From: Laccaria trichodermophora
Taxonomy: Eukaryota > Basidiomycota > Agaricomycetes > Agaricales > Hydnangiaceae
Direction: 5' to 3'
DNA length: 64,000 nt
Assembly (NCBI GenBank): GCA_018417955.1
Contig: JACTVC010000014.1
Location: 682,001-746,000, forward strand
In this document: one piece after another, positions 35,195-46,617 of the stretch
Numbering within the stretch: the stretch's first letter is position 1
Layout of the letters: each line of letters starts with the position of its first letter
Made by a program: the position numbers and the translations under genes
The notes under the pieces: generated by a model
Seen by the model: only the letters and a program-made list of their open reading frames with translations
Database searches by the model: none
What the model was told of the DNA's origin: nothing

Positions 35195-38100
35195 ATGGAT
35201 ATCCCATCCATTGTCTCCACTGCTGTCGGATGTGTTCCACTTCCCGGCCTCAAAGTTGCGTTTGATACTTTCCGATGGATTTGGTCATCAGTGGTGCAGG
35301 TAAGGCAACCAAAGCTCTCAACCACTATTTTCAGCTAAAGCTTATCTAGGTACAATCCAACAAGGCGCAGCTCATTCAATTAGCCAGCGCCATCGCAGAG
35401 CTTCTCACCACTCTCCAAGGCAACCTACGCGCATCTCTCACTCCTGAACAAGGCGCGAGCTTGAAGCGATTGCAGACGTACGCATCCTAACCAATATCCT
35501 CTTCATCTCCCCGGCGCCAATTGGTTTTTCCCCCAAAGGCTGCTGGACGAGATTTCGTCGTTTGTCTCAGGGTTGCAGCAAATGCACTTCCTCAAGGCGC
35601 TCTTTCGCAAGGATGAGGTTTCTGCATCTATCACAGCCTACCACGAGCGGATATATCATGCGTGCGATGCATTCAATGTGCGCTTCAGACCCACCCATTA
35701 TTTGGCTTGCTAGCATTGACACTGCTGTGCAGATTTCGAGCCAGATCAATCTCCAAGTATGGCTTGCACAGTCAGAATCGACAAAGCGAGCGGATTATGC
35801 TTCTCTCGAACTTCTACTTCAGAAATTGAATTTTGACCAGGTCGCTATGTTGGACTTATTGAATATCTCAGACACCAAACAGGACACGCTTCTCACCATG
35901 ATGATTGCTTTGCAGCAGGTAAACGCCTCGGCTGTCTATATAGTCAATGACCTCACTTAGTTTCTGAATCACTTCAGGCTGTGACCCGCATCTCGAACAA
36001 CACAGAACGCATGTTTATGCAACAAGCCGTACGCGTTATTCAGCGATATTCCACGTCTACACAGGATGTCAATGACCTACCAACCTGGCTTGTCACATCA
36101 TGGGAGGTGGACATTGAGCGAAAGAAGATCGGAGCTGGTGGTTTCGGCAAGGTTTACCCTGCAAAGTGGCATGGAACGAAGGTTGCAATCAAGGAGCTCG
36201 ATAGCCAAACCTCCCCGGAGGTGTGTTTTTCCTTGCGACTGCGCAGAGGGACTGAAGCTAGATTCTCGATGTGCAGCTTTTGAAACAGGAAGTCGATATT
36301 TGGAGCAAACTCCTTCATCCGCATGTCCTTCGTATGTAGTCGAAGAATTTTACAAGTGGGTTCTTTCGCTTATCCGGCTGACAGAGTTCCTTGGTGCAGC
36401 AATATACGAGACAACGCCATTCTTGGTCATGCCCCTCATGATCAATGGTAACTGTCTCGATTATATCAAGAAAAAGCCAAGCGCTGACCGCGGGTTACTT
36501 GTTTGTCGATCTTTATTCATGTATCGTCAATCCTTGTTCACGACTCTTCTGTATTTCCAGATCCATCAGATTACTTTGGGCTTGGCTTACCTCCACTCAA
36601 GAAGACCCCCCATTCTTCACGGTGATCTCAAAGCCGTGAATGTTCTGGTCAACGCTAGTGGAGACGCTATTCTTGCAGATTTTGGGCTTTCGAGAGTTAA
36701 TCGTGATATCAGCACTCGGAGCTCACGGGTGCACACTGCAGGGAGCCTCAGATGGATGGCCCCCGAACGCCTTCGTTCCGGCAAGCTCACCACAGAGACA
36801 GACGTCTACGCTTTTGCCCTGACTGTATATGAGGCAAGTATTTGCTCTTCTTTGGGCTGATTTTCCACGTCAACGAAACCGTTGCCCGATCCACAGATAT
36901 ACACGGAGGCAATCCCATTTGGTGACATCGACGATAGCATGCTCTACACGCTCGTAGTCAAGGAGGACGAGCGGCCACGCCAGCATGACGAAGATGCAAT
37001 TCCACCTTACAGTATAGATGATCGAGTCTGGGTCATTCTGACCCGAGCTTGGGACCCCAACCCACGTCAGCGACCTAGCGCCGTACAACTCGTAGATATG
37101 ACAGCACCATTAGTTTCAGAAAGCTCTCGCCCTGCTAAATCGCTTTCACCGCCGCCTCCAGCGGAATCTGTTCCGCTAAGCCCTACACAGCCAGCAGAAG
37201 CTCGTGATGAAGCCACAGGGACGCAGAAGCTACCGACTTGGGTGGAATTAGCAACATCTCCGGATGTCAGGGTGCAGCTCCAGGCATGCGAAGGCTTGAT
37301 TAGAGACCTCCGAGAGACGCCAACGATGCGCCTGCTCACGGAAGTATTGGAACAGTTGATTCGCTTGCTGATGTATGCATGCTGTTCTCATTTTCGAATT
37401 TGCGACTTATTCATTTGCGGTATCACCAGGAGCTCAGACCTGGAAGTCTCCCATAGTGCAGCCTCTGTGCTTGGGCTTTACACCCACGTCCCGATTTATG
37501 AGTGGTTTACGAGAGATCGCTATCAAAAGGGGGTGTATACCGAGAATCATGCAAGGGATTGCATCGCAGGGGGCGCACTCCTTCCATTCTCCGCGATTCT
37601 GCAGCGATCTCACGACAAACAAAACCTGGCAACAGCTTGTTATGTGGTGGGCAACTTGGGTTTTTTCCCCTCCAGTGGGGACGCGCTACTAAGAGCAAAG
37701 GTCATTCCGCTTATCGTACGCTTGCTTAAGTACGCTTCCGTCCGCAAATTTGCTTGCACTCATTCATGGAGAATCGTTTTGCAGACATAGCGACTCTGAA
37801 GTGCAGGCGGCGGCTATACAAACTATTGGCAAAATATCTGCCAACAATGGAAATTATCGGGCTGAATGCATTGTTGCCGGCGCATTGCCCTCTCTTTACG
37901 CCCTGCTCGCCTCGAGCGATCTAGACCGCGTCCAAGATGTCTGTGTCGAACTTCCCCATCTCTTTGATGGCTTTCATGTAGATATAAAGAAGGCTGGTTT
38001 TCATACACGTGTTATGGCATTGCTCAAGTGCGTAACAATCTTACTAATGGACACTTTACCGGCTTATGTTATTCTTGCAGCCACGAACGTCCGAAACTTT

Positions 38101-38601
38101 GTATCGCGGCTACGTTTTGCTTGGTGAACATCATTCTCTACGGTGGCACACCCCACGAAGAACCAAACGAATACGTGAAAGCAACAATGCGGCTATGCCT
38201 GAAAAATAATTTACTTCCCCGATTACTCTCACAGCTGTCCTATCCGGATCGTCAAGTCATTCTGTACACGTGTCTTGGTGTGCTTGACCTTACATATGGG
38301 TTTGCGGACAAGTTCATTGAAGCGAAGATCCATGAGAGGATGGTGAAATTGGCTAGGTAAGTGTCTACCCTGGCGTCTCAATCTGCCTGTCTTTCCTGAC
38401 CCTAAACGGGGGTGCAGTGACGATGATTATGATATCCAGAATGCTGCGCAACTCTCTTTGATACGATTTTGCTCTCAGAGCTCTTGGCTGTCCAAGCGGA
38501 GGCTGAAAAAAGCAGGAACTATTGATGTGCTCAAGAACTTGGCCGTCAGAGATGTGTATGCGCAGGTTGCAATTCACTCTCTGTCATCCATCCTGCTGTA
38601 A
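35195..38601 (+). CDS. TKL-like kinase with MLKL/HeLo-like N-terminal bundle and ARM-like repeats
   Basis: Thirteen exons (35195-35299, 35350-35477, 35539-35677, 35733-35918, 35978-36220, 36277-36331, 36385-36500, 36561-36833, 36897-37372, 37430-37729, 37785-38027, 38081-38356, 38418-38601) give 907 residues. Residues 1-185 are helical with a start (MDIPSIVSTAVGCVPLPGLK) and heptad pattern like the four-helix bundles called MLKL_NTD/HeLo-like in Agaricomycetes. The kinase has IGAGGFGKV (237-245), VAIK (K258), HGDLKAVN (D346), DFG (364-366) and APE (391-393), so it should be catalytically able. After a Pro-rich linker, residues 510-907 form ARM/HEAT-like helical repeats. The intron after VYE (36834) has a GC donor (GCAAGT). 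By family, a role in signalling or regulated cell death is possible; no direct evidence here. Confidence 0.85.
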
Positions 38602-39122
38602 TCTAGTGGCCCCGTTTAACTTTGTTGGTTTGTCTGCTGGTGCCGATCCTGAAGATTCTGAACCGTAGTGCATTCATTGTTCAGATGTGTCTTAAACATA
38701 GTAAATGGAAAAACATGCAGAGCAAGAAAGCAAAGGGGCCATACAAAGACCCAGAATAGACGGAGCAAAAATGAAATCTACGAGTGGTAGGGTTGCGGGG
38801 CATCTTTCCTTGCGTGTTTAGTTGGGGTTTGGACGTCAGCGGATGCAAATGCTTTGGGAAAGCAGAGTTCCTATATCTCTTAAGAACTTAGTTGTATTCG
38901 CGTAGATTGGCCGAGCAGCAGCACAATTCGCACATGATAAGAACAGAAACGTGGAGCAATCGATTCGTAACAAGTAGATAATGGAAACAAAACGTACAGA
39001 GGTAGAGTGAGAACGCGCTCAAGCAAGGAACAGAAACACGATGCAATCGGTTCGTAGCAAGCGAATAGAAACAAGACATGCAAAAGTACGAAGAAATCGA
39101 GTAAGAAAACGCGCCACAAACA
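38602..39122. other. Intergenic region with duplicated 3' flank
   Basis: From about 38880 the sequence is the inverted counterpart of 31340-31560, downstream of cyclin-like copy A. It carries the same ACGAATCGATTG/TTATCATGTG-type words. No gene is supported. Confidence 0.5.
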
Positions 39123-40860
39123 TCATGCAGAGTGTTTCACCGACTTTCTCCTAACAAAGGACCACAATTTCTTCCCCGTCGCTTGACCTCGCCCTGGCGT
39201 AGAGTCAGCATTACTCTCGCCCACCATTCCAATCAATTTCTCCGTCATCCTCTCAACCTCTCTTGCATCAAAAACCGCATTTCGCCCCATAACAACCATA
39301 TACGCCTTCGCAACACTCCCCATATCCTTCATCGGGATCCCCGTCACCGCAGTCCAACACCGCAAATCCTTCACATCAGAGATGTAAGGACAATGCGCCT
39401 GCGCAGCGGCGATGGACAGGCCAACCCATAACTTGTGTGGGTCGATCGCACATGCGGAATGTTTATTACGCTTTGTGTCGGCGTCAAGTGATTTACGCAG
39501 GTTGCGCACGAGGATGAGCGTGCAGGGGAGGATGGAGAAGGGGAAATGGGTTCGGGAGATGAGGTGAGAGATGAATTGCTCGAGGGGGAGACTAAGAGGG
39601 TTTTGATTGGGAGAAGAAAAGGGAGGAGAGGAGGGAGGAGAAGGGAGTAACGGCCCTAGGGAGGCATAAAAGTATTGGGCACAGAGACGTCCAGACGTCT
39701 CTGGTGTGAGAAGGGGAGAAGGGGGAGAAGAATCCATGAATTGAATGGAAGGAGAAAGGGAAGCAGATGAAGAACGAGTAGAAAAACGGAAGTTGTTAGG
39801 AAAAGGAGAAGGATAGGGGACAGATTTTCGTCCTTTATTTTTGGACGAAGGGGTGGGTGGATCCCTGCGTTCAACGGAAGGAGAAGGGGGAGCAGCTGAA
39901 CGAGTAGAAGAACAGAAATTGTTGGGAGAAGATTTAGGAACGCTTCTTCGTCCACTGTTTCCGGACAAAGAAGGTGAATTCCTGGATTCAACAGAATGAG
40001 AAGGAGGAGTAAAGGAGAAAGGAGAAGGAGGAATGGGTGAAGAAGGAGAAGGAGGAATGGGTGAAGAAGAAGGAGGAGCGGATGAAGACCGAGTTCGACC
40101 CGAACGGAGATTATTAGCGTAAGGAGAAGGATAAGAGCCCCTTCGGCTTCTTCCTTGGTTTTCAGGCAAAGAAGTGGGTGGGTGGTCCACTTTGGGGTCC
40201 CAACGGATAGATTGGGCCCTCGGACGCGAAGGGGAGGAGGTAGAAGAGGTGTGAACAGCAAGACTCACTTCAAGTGAACGCTGCTCGGTAGTAGCGGTGA
40301 CAGTAGCACTGACGAGAGACATGATTTAATGTCTAGATGAATGATGATAAGTCATCGAAATGCAAAGGGAGGACATATACGCACGATGATAAGATGCTAT
40401 TCGGACTTGATAGGTGCAAGTAAGTTATGGAGCACAATGGTTTGGTTAAAAAAAGTGTTTGCGAAGATGGTGGTTTGGTCGTTACAAGGAGAAACGGAGG
40501 TTATTTATGCACTTTGGTGAATAGGGGAGAGCGTGGGTTAGACATTTGTTTGGAAAGGGGGAAGGAAAGCTGGTGGTAGCGACTCCCCTCCCCTGCGAAG
40601 TGATCTATATTTTCAGTGATCGGGGGAAGAAACAGCAGGGAGGTGAGATAATGTATGCGCTCGATTTCAGTGACGACACGGTGACACACCCCACTGCTGG
40701 TAACCACGTCCACCCTCATTCCAGACGGACCTGAGTATCCATGCTACGCCGAGGTTAACAAGATGATGAGGAAGCAGCCCATTCCTGAGAGACAGTAGCT
40801 TCGTCGAGCGCAGAAGTTCAAGGGCTAGATACCGTCGTGTGGTGGGGGACAATAGCACGG
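38880..40860 (-). repeat. Inverted segmental duplication (partner 29640-31560)
   Basis: The segment contains the cyclin-like gene with about 0.5 kb of 5' flank and 0.2 kb of 3' flank. It is the reverse complement, with divergence, of 29640-31560. The two copies enclose the CorA-B and TKL-like kinase genes. A third partial copy lies at about 46140-46620. Confidence 0.8.
39123..40322 (-). CDS. Cyclin-box-like protein with Pro/Ser-rich N-terminus, copy B
   Basis: A single-exon 399-residue ORF, closely similar to copy A along its whole length. The first residues (MSLVSATVTATTEQRS), the Ser/Pro-rich middle with YPSPYANN words, the globular part (THFPFSILPCTLILVRNLRK, LWVGLSIAAAQAHCPYISD, CWTAVTGIPMKDM) and the basic tail are all shared. 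Length differences lie in the Ser/Pro repeats (for example an extra SPIPPSP unit). The conserved half has mostly conservative changes, suggesting selection on protein. The cyclin assignment is tentative, as for copy A. Confidence 0.7.
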   Translation of the reverse strand: MSLVSATVTATTEQRSLEVSLAVHTSSTSSPSRPRAQSIRWDPKVDHPPTSLPENQGRSRRGSYPSPYANNLRSGRTRSSSAPPSSSPIPPSPSSPIPPSPFSFTPPSHSVESRNSPSLSGNSGRRSVPKSSPNNFCSSTRSAAPPSPSVERRDPPTPSSKNKGRKSVPYPSPFPNNFRFSTRSSSASLSPSIQFMDSSPPSPLLTPETSGRLCAQYFYASLGPLLPSPPSSPPFSSPNQNPLSLPLEQFISHLISRTHFPFSILPCTLILVRNLRKSLDADTKRNKHSACAIDPHKLWVGLSIAAAQAHCPYISDVKDLRCWTAVTGIPMKDMGSVAKAYMVVMGRNAVFDAREVERMTEKLIGMVGESNADSTPGRGQATGKKLWSFVRRKSVKHSA

Positions 40861-40980
40861 AGGTTCACTAGCACTACTGTCATGGTTGAAGGGACAATCG
40901 TAGCAAGTCATGAACCCACCAGATTTGGAAGTCAAGCTTTCAAGCTTCCGAAAGTCCTCGCGCGTCTAGCATGATTAAAG

Positions 40981-41919
40981 ATGGACGTCGACTGGCTCGC
41001 CAAAGACTTATACTTCCGCGATGAATCGACGATCGAACTACCCCTGGAGCTGCTTGAAATCATCTTTCACCTCGCAGCCGCCGAATGCAGGCATTTCTGC
41101 TACACCCTCTGCTCCGTATCCACCTGGGGTAGAACCATAGCGCTGCGCCATCTGCTTGTTTCCCTAATGATAAAAGGCCCTGGAAGTAACTTTCTAGCTG
41201 TCCAGATAGTCGCGGGCAACATCCTTCACCAACCCTCTCAGCTTACCCCCAGCAATCTCATTCAGAACATTTGGATGCCTCACGTTGCGGATTCTTTGGT
41301 TTTTCTTTTCGACAGCTGCAAGAACCTCAAGAATCTTGCCACTCATTGGCAATCCTTCGACCACTTGGTTGAGGCGGCATGCGGCGGACATCCCTGGCGT
41401 GTTCTTCCCGATGCCGCTCTTTGGCAGGAACAAGACCTTTCCCTCCTCATCTTTACCACAAAACACATTCTAAGCTCAAGCTTGTCTCAGTTTAGGATAC
41501 TCGAGAGTTGTTTTGCATCAAATCCTGGGCCGGATGCCTCCAAGTTCCCTCTTTTTCCAAGGATTACACATTTGCGGCTCACGCCGTTGATAACATACTC
41601 TCATCGACTCCACCTCACTTGGCTAACCTGCCTCACCCATTTGGCTGTGCCATATCATGATAACATTTTCTCTCGGATCAACTGGCTACTTGAAAGTAAT
41701 CCAAAAATCAAGATGTTGGTGATTGTAACATTCACCGACGTCCTGTCAGAGACTCAATGGGCACAGGTGGAGAGCGGGATAAAGCAGCAGAGGATGATGG
41801 ACAACAGAATCTATGCCTACCCCACTACATCCCTAGATACTGAAAAGGAGTGGCTTGAAGGAACAACAGGTGGTCAGAGCATTTGGGAGGGGGCTGTTCG
41901 ATACACGGAGCACTCTTGA
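40981..41919 (+). CDS. F-box-like protein
   Basis: A single-exon 312-residue ORF. Residues 18-55 read IELPLELLEIIFHLAAAECR...LCSVSTWGRTIA, the usual LPxELLxxIF start and following helix of basidiomycete F-box-like domains. The rest holds scattered Leu-rich stretches (FPRITHLRLTPL, LTCLTHLAV) like the degenerate leucine-rich repeats often found behind such domains, and ends without further motifs. F-box proteins are substrate adaptors of SCF ubiquitin ligases; the large fungal families mostly have unknown targets. A TA-flanked element lies 150 bp downstream. Confidence 0.7.
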   Translation: MDVDWLAKDLYFRDESTIELPLELLEIIFHLAAAECRHFCYTLCSVSTWGRTIALRHLLVSLMIKGPGSNFLAVQIVAGNILHQPSQLTPSNLIQNIWMPHVADSLVFLFDSCKNLKNLATHWQSFDHLVEAACGGHPWRVLPDAALWQEQDLSLLIFTTKHILSSSLSQFRILESCFASNPGPDASKFPLFPRITHLRLTPLITYSHRLHLTWLTCLTHLAVPYHDNIFSRINWLLESNPKIKMLVIVTFTDVLSETQWAQVESGIKQQRMMDNRIYAYPTTSLDTEKEWLEGTTGGQSIWEGAVRYTEHS

Positions 41920-42072
41920 GGTCTAAGCTGGTTCCAGGTCTGTAGACGGAATTAACTGGATTTTTTGAGCGAGAATGGAGAACTTCACCTGCTACAGAAA
42001 GAACTTTGGACTTGATGGTGAAAGTTACCTTTGTCCTGACACGATATTTCAATTATCACAGTTTTTTATAGC

Positions 42073-43670
42073 TACACTAACTGGGCAAAAAGATTGTCTG
42101 GTCATTTTTTGAACAAAGTTGGTGCTGTAACACAAGAACCAAACATTTTAAGAACTAAGCTCTGGTGTATGGGACATAGCTAAGGAGGTGTAGATTATAT
42201 ATACCAAGTCAGGGGATGAACAAATGAAAACTCAGGATAAGGCAGGGCATTCACTGTGACAACTTCCAAAAATGGGATCTGACAAAATGGGAAATTCTGA
42301 ATGACTGCAATCTATTGAAAGCAATTCACCATTTGAAGAAGAGATATTTTGAACACTGGATCTCCCTGCTATTGTCATAAGCCCCATAGAGTTTTTGAGA
42401 TATAAAATTCTGTTGTCTCCCCAAAAAGGTAAATTTGAATTGATTCCCCTCTTTGGACATTTCCAGTTGAAAATGTTGCCCAGGATTGATGGGAAAAGGT
42501 ATCTATTGGCATAGTATTGTACAGATACATAACTATTACCATTCCATGATCTGATCTGACCACATTCACAGGAATAAAGCATGCAAAGGCTAATTAAACT
42601 TCAACAAACTGTGAAAATCAAGAGACATATAGTCAATATAGTTTCCAGAAACCCTGCTTTGAAGGGGTTACAGTCAATATAGGTGTTCTGAAATGTCAAT
42701 GCCAAGTGCTTCTACCTATCTCTTGAGTTTTAGGCACAGATGTTTCTCAAATGTCCCACAAAGCTCACTAAAGCATGACAGAGAGATTTCCAAATCACAC
42801 CTAGAAAGGTCTGGGGGTCTCAGATCCTTGTATAAGTAGGACCTCTGTATATTTCTTTGGGATAGTGTTACTAGGCATGAGAAGTGCCTTGTGAAATATT
42901 TTCAGCCCCAATTCACCAAGAAAAATGTCAAGGATTGGCCCAGGATGATTGCTCTATGCAAAATGTACTTTTATTGTGGACTTTTCAAGTTATACCCAGT
43001 GCAAATTTATTTTCTATCATGCTATATCTCAGGCATTACTTAAAAGACATCCTGAGTTTCCATGGATTAAATCAAAAAGATGGTAGCATTTTTTCTTCTT
43101 TCAGAAGAGAGGGACCAATGTTGTAGATACTTGTTTACTTCCAGAAAAACTCTGAAAATTAGCTTCTACAGACATCATGCACTGTTCATTTTGACATTTC
43201 TATGTACCTTTTGTATTATACACACTACAAACATTGATGGGTAGTTATTTTACCTCAATCCAACAAATATATTGAGTGAAAAATGCATAAAATGGAGAAC
43301 AAGTTCAAATTTACCTTTTAGAAGAGGATATAACATTTTCTAGCCCAGAGACATTATGAAGCTCATAACAATAGCAGGGAGATCCAGTGTTCAAAATATC
43401 TCTTCCTCAAGTTGTGAATTGCCTGCAGTAGATTGCAGTCATTCAGAATTTCCCACTTTGTTACATTCCATTTTTGGCACTTGTCACAGTCAATTCCCTG
43501 CCTTATCCTGAGTTTTTAATTGTTCATCCCCAAACTTGGTATGTACAATCTACACCATTTGATCTATGTCCCATACACTAGAGATTAGGTCTTAAAATGT
43601 TTGGTTCTTGTGTTACAGCACCAACTTTGTCCAAAAAATGACCAGACAATCTTTTTGCCCAGTTAGTGTA
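42073..43670. mobile_element. TA-flanked non-autonomous element with long terminal inverted repeats
   Basis: The element is 42075-43668 (1594 bp) with TA on both sides. It starts CACTAACTGGGCAAAAAG and ends with the exact inverse, and the inverted similarity continues for about 310 bp (42075-42385 against 43668-43355) with indels and substitutions. No transposase ORF is seen. TA duplication with long TIRs suggests a Tc1/mariner-superfamily derivative. Divergence between the TIRs suggests an older insertion than the fold-back element. Confidence 0.85.
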
Positions 43671-43808
43671 GGCATAAGTTGGAATCTTTGAGGCGAAAAA
43701 AAAACCTGTATTATATATCCATTTGCTTGCCGGGGATGTCATGTGTGAATTGTAACTCTACTGTTATCAGACAAGGATCAATTAGATTGAGAAGTAAGTT
43801 GAATGAAA

Positions 43809-45961
43809 TTAGAAAAAAGTCATCGGGAAGTAATAAACATATTGGTGGTACGCCTGCACTGTTCGAAACTCATCTTCACCAACTCCGATAGCGGGCACAA
43901 TTTTTTGACGTTTGTAAGGTCCCGCAGTTTCCTTGGATCCAGGAACCACAAACACAACGCAGACTCTTTTCCGTGCATTATTGGGCAGTTCCTTGGTGAG
44001 TTCCGTTATGCCTTTCAGGTTGAGGTCATGAGCTGGGGACATAGTAATCCGGAAAAGAACTGTAACCGCCTTTGAGATATAGACAGCATGAATGGTTTGA
44101 GCCGTGGATGAAAGGGGTATGAGGTAACGTTGAAGAAAACGATGGTGTACGTCGTGAGAGCCAGACTTCGCTCGAACAGACAGAGAGTGGAAGTAGCCTT
44201 CAGCTTCGCTATTGGCCTTCTTGATCTGCACCGTTAGGGCAGGCGCCTCGCTATCTGTGGCCACGGGTTGGAACTCGATGCCTTCGCGAAATCGGCGGTG
44301 GACTCCCATTTCAAAAAGCTTACCACTCCAGCGATGTGCTGTGGGGATGTAGAGTGGGTGGTCAATGCAATCACGAAGTTCCCTCAGGCTGATCTGGAAG
44401 AGTTTGATCCTGTTGTACACGCGTCTTGCGACGTAATCACTCAACAGCTCCATGACTGGAGCTATCCAGGTATCGTCACTGGGTTCGATGCGTAGGAGAG
44501 GATGACTGCTATTGAACCACATAAACCCACTTTCTGAATGCATAAAATCTTGTAGGCCACTGATTTGGTTGATGGCCTGATCAATTTTCTGCATCTCATG
44601 CTCCTTCCAATCAAGAGAAATGGCTTGGAAGCATTTCCGTGGAATGCCGCCTAACTTCTGGTAGATATCCCTCAATGATTCAGCGGCCTGTGGTTGCACC
44701 AGCAAACTATTTATTCCAGTTAGCAAAACCAACAAAGTTGAACCTTTTTGTTATGACCTAGCGCAACAAAGATCAGCCCACTTCCATGTGGGCAGATAGA
44801 ATGTCTTGGCAACATTGCTCTTGAATGCCTTCACGCTGTCATAATCGGGGGATGTTGCGACCACGACTCTGCCTAGACGTATATGAGGATAGAAATGCGA
44901 AGGAACGTCCAACAACTGTGGGTTGATATCGACCAACCCGCAGCAGTCAACGGATCGATCGAGAGGGTTAATGCGCCATTCTCGGTCCAGCATAACTTGC
45001 TGAACCCCACTATCAGTGAATACAAAAGCATGTGCCTTATTGTTGCAGTAAACAGTTGGCTTCTTTTGTTGAAGTCGCCATACCAGAATACAGGAGAGAC
45101 CTGCTGTCTTCCCTAGAATGCCGATTGTTCAGCCGGATAGACATAGGAAGCAACCACAAGCTTACCTGTGCCAGGCTGGCCCATAATGATTGTTGAATGT
45201 GATAATGCAATAAAGCGTTCTGCACGAGATGTCTCACTGTGGACCTTCTCCTCTTCGCACAACTTGCTATAGAGTAACCTGTACGTGTTGGTGATGAGTA
45301 CTCGGCTCAAATCACAAGGGAAGACGCCATCATCAGGGAGTGTGAGGTACTTGTATTTCGTCTCATCACCTGCAGGTTTCAGTGTTCTTTCATCAGGTAG
45401 ACGAACAGATTCCTCAACAATATGTTTGGAAGAAGGGTTCCCCCAAAATGTAGCCCAGATTCCATGCCAATCGGCTGAGAGGTCATCGAAGATATCGGAA
45501 TGAGCAGCCAAGCGGGCTCTTTTCTTGGGACGTTCATCATCTGTGAGTTCAATAGAAAATGTGCAATTGTCAGCACAATGTTCTGGTCGCTATATAGCGG
45601 CGTTGTGGGGCACTGGTTATCGCTTACCAAAAGGCAGTGGGAGCTCAGCGAGAATGCTGATGGTGAGCTTTGGAGAACTTGCGGTGAAAGCCGATGACAG
45701 CTTGAGCGACGCTAACAGCTTCTCCTTCTTGGCTTTAGAGGCCACCACCTCGAGCTCGCCAACATCAGAAATATCAAGAAAGTCGACTTTATAAAGGCTC
45801 AGTGCGGCGGCGTCGATTTTGTGCTCCAGTGAATGAACAATCTTCGGAAAGATGGCCTCTTTCAAGTCTCCAACAGTTTTTGAGCATTCAATGTCAACAG
45901 GGATTGGTTCGAGTGGACGCGGCAGTCCTCTCACAAAGACGAAAAGTAGCAGAGGTGCCAT
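43809..45961 (-). CDS. Crinkler (CRN)-type protein: ubiquitin-like N-terminus, P-loop NTPase, C-terminal domain
   Basis: Four exons (45961-45628, 45540-45166, 45112-44758, 44706-43809) join in frame to 653 residues with no break. The N-terminal 110 residues start LLFVFVRGLPRP and show VDIECSKTVGDLKEAI, the ubiquitin-like header found in fungal Crinkler proteins. A basic cluster DDERPKKRARL right after the first intron may be a nuclear localisation signal. A P-loop GQPGTGKT lies at 232-239, interrupted by the second intron. The C-terminal 300 residues are poorly characterised. CRN-type proteins are known from oomycetes and from chytrid and basidiomycete fungi; many consist of a header, an NTPase and a toxin- or nuclease-like C-terminus. 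The biological role in fungi is unsettled. The identification is good; the nature of the C-terminal domain is not determined. Confidence 0.8.
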
Positions 45962-46134
45962 ATCCAGCCAGGAGGATAAGAGAAGTGGACGTTAATTCGA
46001 TAAGACATTTTGCATGGTGACTCAGAATAAAAGGGGTAGCATCGTCTATTTCGGCAAAGGCAAACCAGAAACTCTATCCCGGCACCTCCATCCCAAGGCG
46101 GACTTGAGTATTTCCGCTACGCAGGCAACGGTAA

Positions 46135-46617
46135 CTATTCAGAGGCGGGGCTTCCATGTCGTCGAGCTAGGATTCCGTTGTGGACGAGGATAAGCGTGCA
46201 TGGGACGATGGAGAAAGGGAGGTGTGTGTATGAGATGAGGTGAGCGATGTACGGGAGGCAAGAAAAGTGAGTACGAGTAAGGCCCAGGGAGATGTAGAGA
46301 TATTTGGCGCAGAGACGTCCTGACGTCTCTGGTATGAGTAGGGGAGAAGGAGGAGAAGTATCCTTGGGTTCAACGGGAGGAGGAGGAGGAGGGAGAGTGG
46401 GTGAAGAACAAGTAGAAGAACGGAAATTGTTAGCGTAAGCAGAAGGATAAACGACGCTTTTCCGTCCCTTGTTTTCAAGGTGGATGCCCCACTTTGGTAA
46501 CGCCTGGGATTGAGTTAAACTTGTCGTGGTTGAGCGAGCCAAGGTGCGTCCGCGCTCGATTCGGCGAGGGCGAACCCCACCGCTGGCAACTCTATCCCAC
46601 CACCTCCCATTCCCCAA
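46135..46617 (-). pseudogene. Third, broken copy of the cyclin-like gene
   Basis: The minus-strand frame has fragments of the family: YPSAYANNFRSSTCSS, then SPPSPLLIPETSGRLCAKYL, then AHLISYTHLPFSIVPCTLIL. It then loses homology just before the cyclin-box-like core. The 5' part of the ORF is the duplicated upstream DNA read through in frame, so the normal start is missing. About 130 residues of the C-terminal domain are absent. Non-functional remnant. Confidence 0.75.
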
